Below the pieces are notes generated by a model. It worked only from the letters and a program-made list of their open reading frames with translations. It was not told the DNA's origin and ran no database searches. The position numbers were made by a program, and so were the translations under genes. DNA of 17,438 bases from CAYVNU01 sp964453265 (GTDB taxonomy: Bacteria > Patescibacteriota > Doudnabacteria > UBA920): assembly GCA_964453265.1 (NCBI GenBank), contig CAYVNU010000025.1:1-17438 (forward strand), read 5' to 3'. Below are positions 13,745 through 17,438 of this stretch, piece by piece (positions within the stretch are counted from its first letter, which is position 1; the number at the start of each line of letters is the position of its first letter).

Positions 13745-13914
13745 AAACACCGCCAAATATTTTCCTATTAAAATAATTTTATTTCATAACCTTGTGCCGA
13801 TGTAGCTCAGCTGGTAGAGCATCTCCATGGTAAGGAGAAGGTCTCCGGTTCGATCCCGGACATCGGCTCCAGGTTATGCGGTAAAATTATAAAATAGAAA
13901 TATTGGCGGTGTTT
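13745..13914. repeat. Long imperfect inverted repeat enclosing tRNA-Thr
   Basis: The left arm (13745-13792) and the reverse complement of the right arm (13871-13914) align along their length. Blocks of 10, 7, 5, 9 and 8 identical bases, about 39 of 48, are split by small gaps. The outermost block is AAACACCGCC and the innermost CATAACCT, which directly extends the acceptor stem apart from a few bases. The right arm also carries the -35 of the next gene. Function is unknown: it could be a pre-tRNA processing stem, a bidirectional terminator, or terminal repeats of a small element. Confidence 0.75.
13796..13871 (+). tRNA. tRNA-Thr (GGU anticodon)
   Basis: A full cloverleaf of 76 nt. The acceptor arms GCCGATG and CATCGGC pair perfectly; the D arm is AGCTC...GAGC; the anticodon stem TCTCC/GGAGA has loop ATGGTAA (anticodon GGT, reading ACC and ACU); the T arm TCCGG/CCGGA has loop TTCGATC. 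The discriminator base is T and the CCA end is encoded. It lies between the TPR and LOG genes. Confidence 0.97.
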
Positions 13915-13931
13915 TAATTTGCTGATATAAT
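13903..13931 (+). promoter_or_regulatory. Promoter of the LOG operon, giving a leaderless mRNA
   Basis: TTGGCG (13903-13908), a 17-bp spacer and TATAAT (13926-13931), with TGA before the -10. The expected start, 6-8 bp after the -10, coincides with the A of the ATG at 13938. The -35 lies in the right arm of the tRNA-flanking inverted repeat. Confidence 0.7.
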
Positions 13932-13937
13932 TTACAT

Positions 13938-14495
13938 ATGAAAAAAAATATTGTGGTTTTTGCCGCCAACAAATGTGCGCTTGACAAAGAACACATATAC
14001 TATCCCTTAGCCTATAATATAGGCAAAGAATTGGCTTTTGCGGGTTTTACAGTTGCAAATGGTGCTGGTTCTGGCTTAATGGAAGAAACACTGAAAGGAG
14101 CTTTCGAAGCGGGTGGTGAAACCATTGGCATTGGCTTAGATATAGAAAACAGAGAACAATCTAAATTTGCTAAATCTGTAAAAGTTTTTAAAGATTTAAA
14201 AGAAAGACAAAAAGAATTAATAACTTTGGCTGATGGGATAATTGCCCTACCTGGTGGCATGGGCACAGCTTATGAAATACTTGAAGTAATTGCCTTAAAA
14301 AGAGTTGGGCAGTTGCCCAAAGCAATGCCTTTTGCGATTTTAGGAGAATTTTATTCCTCATTAAATACAGTGTTTAAAAGTATGCTGGAGGAAGGCTTCT
14401 TAGAAGAATCGGCTTTTGATTATTTTAGTTTTTTTAATGAACCTAAGCAGGTTGTTGAATTTTTCAAAAAAAAATTATATCAAAATGGAAAATAA
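13938..14495 (+). CDS. LOG-family (lysine decarboxylase-like) nucleotide 5'-monophosphate phosphoribohydrolase
   Basis: 185 residues with a Rossmann-like fold. The family signature PGGMGTAYE is complete, with the conserved upstream basic helix KERQKELITLADGIIALPGG and the N-terminal GSGLMEETLKGAFEAGG. Characterised members (LOG, YgdH/PpnN type) cleave the N-glycosidic bond of nucleoside 5'-monophosphates. The true substrate here is not shown, and the older name lysine decarboxylase is misleading. No Shine-Dalgarno is present because the promoter predicts a leaderless message starting at the ATG. It is the first of three overlapping genes; the next starts 11 bp before this stop. Confidence 0.88.
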   Translation: MKKNIVVFAANKCALDKEHIYYPLAYNIGKELAFAGFTVANGAGSGLMEETLKGAFEAGGETIGIGLDIENREQSKFAKSVKVFKDLKERQKELITLADGIIALPGGMGTAYEILEVIALKRVGQLPKAMPFAILGEFYSSLNTVFKSMLEEGFLEESAFDYFSFFNEPKQVVEFFKKKLYQNGK

Positions 14496-15450
14496 AAATG
14501 AAATTACCAATATAAGCTCGGCTACGCATAATTACCTTTTGAAAAATTATAAATCAAAAGCGCTAATTTTTATTTTAGCGGTTGTTGTTTACGAATATTT
14601 AGTTTACCGATTTGTTCAAAATTTTGCGCCCGGGTCAGATTGGCAAATACTTCATTTTTTGCCCGTAGTGATTATTGCTTACATTTATAAATCCACTCAG
14701 GAAAAAATCCGCCATGAATTTTACCAGCAAATAGCTGCCAAATTAAATTTTACATATTCGCAAGCGGCTTTGCCCCGGGGCGAAACCGGCGCAATCTTCC
14801 AGGTTGGTCACGGTAAAAGAATGGAAGACATTCTAAGCGGAAAACTCTTAAATCTCCCGGTTAAAATGTTTAATTATTTTTATACTGTTGGCTCAGGAAA
14901 AAGCGCGCAACATTTCGAAAAAACTATTTGGCAAATAAATTTTTCAACGGCTTTACCGCCAGTTTTGCTTTTAAGCGATTTTCAATCTTTTGGGGATTTT
15001 CTGTCGAACAATAACTTAAAAAATGTCAGCAAAATTGAACTGCCGGTCAGTGTAGAAAACAAATTTAGCCTTTACTCGGAAAAGAAATTTGAAATCGAAG
15101 CTTTACAAATTTTTACGCCCAATGTATTAGAAAAAATTAATAATGATTTTGCCAATTTTAGCCTGGATTTTGCAGATCATAACCTATATATTTATGCCAA
15201 AACTCTAATTTCCAATTCGGAAAGCATGAATAAATTCGTTGAGTTTGCAGCCTACATATCCGGCAAATTAATAAAATTAGCCCCGGGTATGCAAGATTCA
15301 GTTATTGCTCTTAAAGAAGCCTTAAACAAGGAATTAAACTCCGCCAGCAACAAGCAAACCGCAAAAAATAATCAGAATTTTATTCTTGCTATTTTATTTT
15401 TTATTTTATTGTTTCTTTTATACTTTTTTGTTAAAACTATATTTTTATGA
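14485..15450 (+). CDS. Membrane protein resembling the DUF3137 family
   Basis: 321 residues from the ATG at 14485 (MENKNEITNISS). An in-frame ATG at 14416 lies deep within the LOG gene and is less likely. Two membrane helices near the N-terminus (about 26-43, KALIFILAVVVYEYLVY, and about 53-67, ILHFLPVVIIAYIY) precede a soluble domain. This domain carries GHGKRMEDILSGKLLNLPV and a pattern of strands ending VLLLSD and SLYSEKKFEIEALQIFTPNVL. A strongly hydrophobic C-terminal helix (about 298-320) closes it. The order of helices and the ED-x-x-x-GKL-type motif recall DUF3137 proteins, whose function is unknown. It ends in TGA, overlapping the next ATG (ATGA). Confidence 0.75.
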   Translation: MENKNEITNISSATHNYLLKNYKSKALIFILAVVVYEYLVYRFVQNFAPGSDWQILHFLPVVIIAYIYKSTQEKIRHEFYQQIAAKLNFTYSQAALPRGETGAIFQVGHGKRMEDILSGKLLNLPVKMFNYFYTVGSGKSAQHFEKTIWQINFSTALPPVLLLSDFQSFGDFLSNNNLKNVSKIELPVSVENKFSLYSEKKFEIEALQIFTPNVLEKINNDFANFSLDFADHNLYIYAKTLISNSESMNKFVEFAAYISGKLIKLAPGMQDSVIALKEALNKELNSASNKQTAKNNQNFILAILFFILLFLLYFFVKTIFL

Positions 15451-16034
15451 AAAAATTTTTCATCTTACTGGCTGCCATAAGCTTAAGCGCTGTTTCTTGC
15501 CAAAATTCTAAAACAGATTTAAGCCAGCCAGTTAAAAATAAATTATTAAACCCAAAAATTATGCTAACGCTAATTAGCCCCACCTTTGTAAATAATGGCA
15601 GTATCCCAAAAAAATACGCCTGCCAAAGCCAGGTCCCGAACGGCAAAATTAATCCGCCGCTAGTTTTTGAAAACGTACCAAAAAATACCAAAAGCCTGGC
15701 GCTAATAATGTACGACCCGGACGTTCCAAAAAACTTAATTCCAAGTGGCGTCTTTGACCACTGGGTAGTATTTAATATGTCGCCCGACACCAAAGGCATC
15801 AGCGAGCCCGGAGACAGCGAGCCTTTAGGCCTTATGGGCAAAAACAGCCGCGGAGAGACCGCTTACACCGGCCCCTGCCCGCCAAACGGCGAGCACCAAT
15901 ATTTTTTTAAACTTTACGCACTAGATGTTGTTTTGCCTTTAAAAGAAGGCGTCAATAAACAAGAAGTTCTAAATGCTATGCAAGGCCACATAATAGAACA
16001 GGCTGAGTTAGTAGGCAGATACGCAAAAAATTAA
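15447..16034 (+). CDS. PEBP / YbhB-YbcL family lipoprotein
   Basis: 195 residues. A signal peptide (1-17) ends in SLSAVSC, a slightly atypical lipobox (Ala at -3) with C18 as the likely lipidated residue, so the protein should be anchored outside the membrane. The phosphatidylethanolamine-binding (Raf-kinase-inhibitor-like) domain shows PLVFENVPKNTKSLALIMYDPDVP, FDHWVVFNM, and TGPCPPNGEHQYFFKLYALD, which together form the conserved anion-binding pocket (DPDxP, DHW, GPxPPxGxHxY). The ligand is unknown. Its ATG overlaps the preceding TGA by 4 bases, indicating translational coupling. The stop lies 1 bp before the -35 of the next promoter. Confidence 0.92.
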   Translation: MKKFFILLAAISLSAVSCQNSKTDLSQPVKNKLLNPKIMLTLISPTFVNNGSIPKKYACQSQVPNGKINPPLVFENVPKNTKSLALIMYDPDVPKNLIPSGVFDHWVVFNMSPDTKGISEPGDSEPLGLMGKNSRGETAYTGPCPPNGEHQYFFKLYALDVVLPLKEGVNKQEVLNAMQGHIIEQAELVGRYAKN

Positions 16035-16035
16035 G

Positions 16036-16063
16036 TTGACAAAAAGTTATTGAGTGCTAAAAT
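16036..16063 (+). promoter_or_regulatory. Promoter of the structured leader and metal ATPase
   Basis: A perfect TTGACA (16036-16041), a 16-bp spacer and TAAAAT (16058-16063), with TGC before the -10. The start should lie near 16070, about 215 nt ahead of the ATPase start codon. This leaves room for a regulatory RNA. Confidence 0.8.
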
Positions 16064-16069
16064 TTTAAT

Positions 16070-16233
16070 ATATCTGTATGCACGTTTAAGTTTTCTGCGC
16101 CAAATTGTTAAACTTAAACGGCGGGCTCATAACTTTGAGCAGGCAAGTGGCGAATCCGGGCAGGATCTATAAGATTCTTTGTCCCTAAATTTGCAATTAA
16201 AACTCCAAAGAATCTTTATTTGGAGTTTTAATT
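16070..16233 (+). ncRNA. Candidate riboswitch-like leader RNA of the metal ATPase
   Basis: Predicted by eye. P1: 11-bp stem 16083-16093 with 16110-16120. The P1 loop CGCCA (16098-16102) can form a pseudoknot with TGGCG (16148-16152). P2: GCTCA/TGAGC (16125-16129, 16136-16140). P3: GAATC (16152-16156) with GATTC (16173-16177). The strand 16171-16181 is also an 11-bp perfect complement of 16206-16216, which lies in the terminator's 5' arm and loop. P3, this antiterminator and the terminator exclude one another, as in transcriptional riboswitches. The stretch TGAGCAGGCAA and the later CCGGGC resemble parts of the NiCo (czcD) riboswitch, but its other junction elements are missing. The class is unassigned. 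It could instead be a 3'-UTR structure of the upstream operon or a small RNA. Confidence 0.6.
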
Positions 16234-16234
16234 T
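16195..16234 (+). terminator. Terminator-like hairpin upstream of the metal ATPase
   Basis: AATTAAAACTCCAAA (16195-16209) pairs perfectly over 15 bp with TTTGGAGTTTTAATT (16219-16233) around a 9-nt loop. The downstream T-rich stretch is short and mixed (TTTTAATTTAT), so intrinsic termination may be partial or conditional. It also lies after the PEBP operon, which has no other terminator. Confidence 0.7.
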
Positions 16235-16283
16235 ATGCTAAAAATCTACCCCGCACCTTTATAATTAATTTTAATTAATAAAT

Positions 16284-17438
16284 TTGAAGAATAACCAACA
16301 AACAAATAATAAAATCACTACCGACTCCAAAAAAGGTGTCGGGGTTTACGAATATATTATTCCGGGCTTAGTGTGTTTAGGTCTTATTTTATTTGGCGTT
16401 TTGTATTTTCTTGGCTTTAAGGACACGGACCATAAAATTTTAATGGTTACTTTAATTATTGGCACATTACCACTCGCTTTTAAAATGCTTAAAGCAATGC
16501 TTAAGGGCGAATTTGGAATAGACTTAATTGCTATTTTGGCTATTATTACATCTTTTATACAAGCTGAGTATTTAGCAGGCGTAGTAATACTTTTAATGCT
16601 TTCAGGTGGCGAGGCTTTAGAAATTTACGCGCTTAACCGCGCTAAACGTGAACTTACGCACTTACTTTCTTTAGCTCCCAACATAGCCCATTTAAAAGTG
16701 GACGATAAGTTAAAAGACATTCACTCAAGCGAGATAAAAGTGGCCGATATTTTAACAGTTAAACCCGGTGAAATAATTCCAGCTGACGGCCTTGTAGTTG
16801 CCGGACAAAGCGACGTAGACGAAGCAGCTATAACCGGAGAAAGTTTACCAATTTTAAAACAAGAAGGTAGTCTGGTGTTTTCTGGAAGCCTTAACAAAGA
16901 CCGCTCGTTTGAAATGCGCGCTACAAAACCTGCAAGTGAAAGCCAATACCAAAAAATTGTGGAATTGGTACAGCAGGCACAAAGCGACAAAGCGCCGGTG
17001 GTTAGACTCGCTGACCGCTACGCCGGATGGTTTACAGCCATAACACTAATTATTGCGGTTGGCGCTTGGCTGCTAACGGGGGAGTCTATTCGCTTTTTGT
17101 CAGTGCTTGTTGTAGCAACGCCCTGTCCTTTAATTTTAGCCACGCCCATAGCTATGATGTCCGGCATAAGCAAAGCTGCCAGCCGCGGCGTAATTATAAA
17201 AAATGGTAGCGCTCTTGAACTATTAGGCGAGGCTAAAACTTTTGTTTTTGACAAGACCGGCACGCTAACCTTAGGCACTCCTAGGGTTGTGGATGTAAAG
17301 AGTTTTAATGGAATAGGTAGTTCCGATGTTTTAAAATTTTCAGCTTCCCTTGACCAACTTTCTGCCCATATTTTTGCCAGAAGCCTTATTGAGCATTCGC
17401 AAAAAGAAAAAATAGATTTAATTTACCCACAAAATTTT
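16284..17438 (+). CDS. Heavy-metal-translocating P1B-type ATPase, TPC subtype (3' end missing)
   Basis: Pumps transition-metal ions across the membrane using ATP. The visible 385 residues lack an N-terminal metal-binding (HMA or His-rich) domain and begin with a polar segment and membrane helices. The actuator domain has TGES (184-187) and the phosphorylation site is FDKTGT with D323. The transmembrane metal motif is TPCP (279-282) in VVATPCPLILATPIA, in place of the usual CPC. TPC-type pumps (P1B-5) have been linked to Ni and Fe export, so a divalent metal other than Cu is likely. No ATG lies before helix 1. The TTG at 16284 follows an in-frame TAA (16272-16274) and is the best start; ATG 16443 would lose the first helix. 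The nucleotide-binding part is beyond the window edge. Confidence 0.9.
   Translation, partial: MKNNQQTNNKITTDSKKGVGVYEYIIPGLVCLGLILFGVLYFLGFKDTDHKILMVTLIIGTLPLAFKMLKAMLKGEFGIDLIAILAIITSFIQAEYLAGVVILLMLSGGEALEIYALNRAKRELTHLLSLAPNIAHLKVDDKLKDIHSSEIKVADILTVKPGEIIPADGLVVAGQSDVDEAAITGESLPILKQEGSLVFSGSLNKDRSFEMRATKPASESQYQKIVELVQQAQSDKAPVVRLADRYAGWFTAITLIIAVGAWLLTGESIRFLSVLVVATPCPLILATPIAMMSGISKAASRGVIIKNGSALELLGEAKTFVFDKTGTLTLGTPRVVDVKSFNGIGSSDVLKFSASLDQLSAHIFARSLIEHSQKEKIDLIYPQNF

Noticed and set aside
9561..16034. Alternative genetic code (UGA recoded to glycine, as in some CPR lineages)
   Set aside because: The DUF3137-like gene ends in TGA at 15448-15450, overlapping the ATG of the PEBP gene in ATGA, and reading through meets another stop after a few codons. 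All other genes read cleanly without internal TGA.
16070..16233. Calling the leader a NiCo riboswitch outright
   Set aside because: Only fragments match. The GGGACAG-type closing segment and the four-stem junction are not present on this strand.
1..17438. CRISPR array, insertion sequence or prophage
   Set aside because: No regularly spaced repeats with unique spacers, no transposase or integrase motifs, and no phage structural genes were seen.

Overview
The window is an AT-rich, tightly packed bacterial chromosome segment. It carries housekeeping genes: DnaE, RodA, ribosomal proteins L25, L31 and S2, EF-Ts, RF1 with its methyltransferase PrmC, and one tRNA-Thr. The small gene set per kb, short intergenic gaps, abundant short palindromic or tandem repeats that invade even coding sequence, and membrane hypotheticals beside RodA suggest a member of the Candidate Phyla Radiation (Patescibacteria). 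That is inference; no rRNA is present to prove it. TGA is used as a stop at 15448-15450, so the standard code fits better than the UGA-recoded lineages (Gracilibacteria, Absconditabacteria).

Layout. 1-93 is the 3' end of an unidentified plus-strand gene and its terminator. 94-401 is non-coding, with palindromic repeats. 402-762 is a self-contained high-expression unit: consensus promoter, strong Shine-Dalgarno, a His-rich two-helix membrane protein and a strong terminator. Its composition is unlike its neighbours. dnaE (761-4270) runs leftward. A divergent pair of membrane genes, an unknown protein and rodA, runs rightward to 6382. A zinc-ribbon protein, rplY (L25/CTC) and a polysaccharide deacetylase follow, each with its own promoter-like element. 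On the minus strand lies the classical translation-termination cluster rpmE - prfA - prmC (11023 to 8664). Divergent from it is rpsB - tsf, behind a structured leader. Then come a membrane-anchored TPR protein and tRNA-Thr(GGU), the latter enclosed by a long imperfect inverted repeat. A three-gene overlapping operon (LOG-family nucleosidase, DUF3137-like membrane protein, PEBP lipoprotein) runs to 16034. The window ends inside a P1B-type heavy-metal ATPase with a TPC metal-site motif.

Best candidate for something new. Between 16036 and 16283, ahead of the metal ATPase, is a promoter followed by about 165 nt of RNA. It can form an 11-bp hairpin whose loop can make a pseudoknot, a second hairpin, and three mutually exclusive pairings that look like an aptamer / antiterminator / terminator switch. 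I cannot assign it to a riboswitch class. Second, prmC and dnaE carry in-frame segments that look like intergenic repeats, including a perfect cruciform-type palindrome inside prmC. Third, the tRNA is held in an approximately 45-nt imperfect inverted repeat. Most promoters here share an extended -10 (TGnTATAAT), and at least one mRNA appears leaderless.
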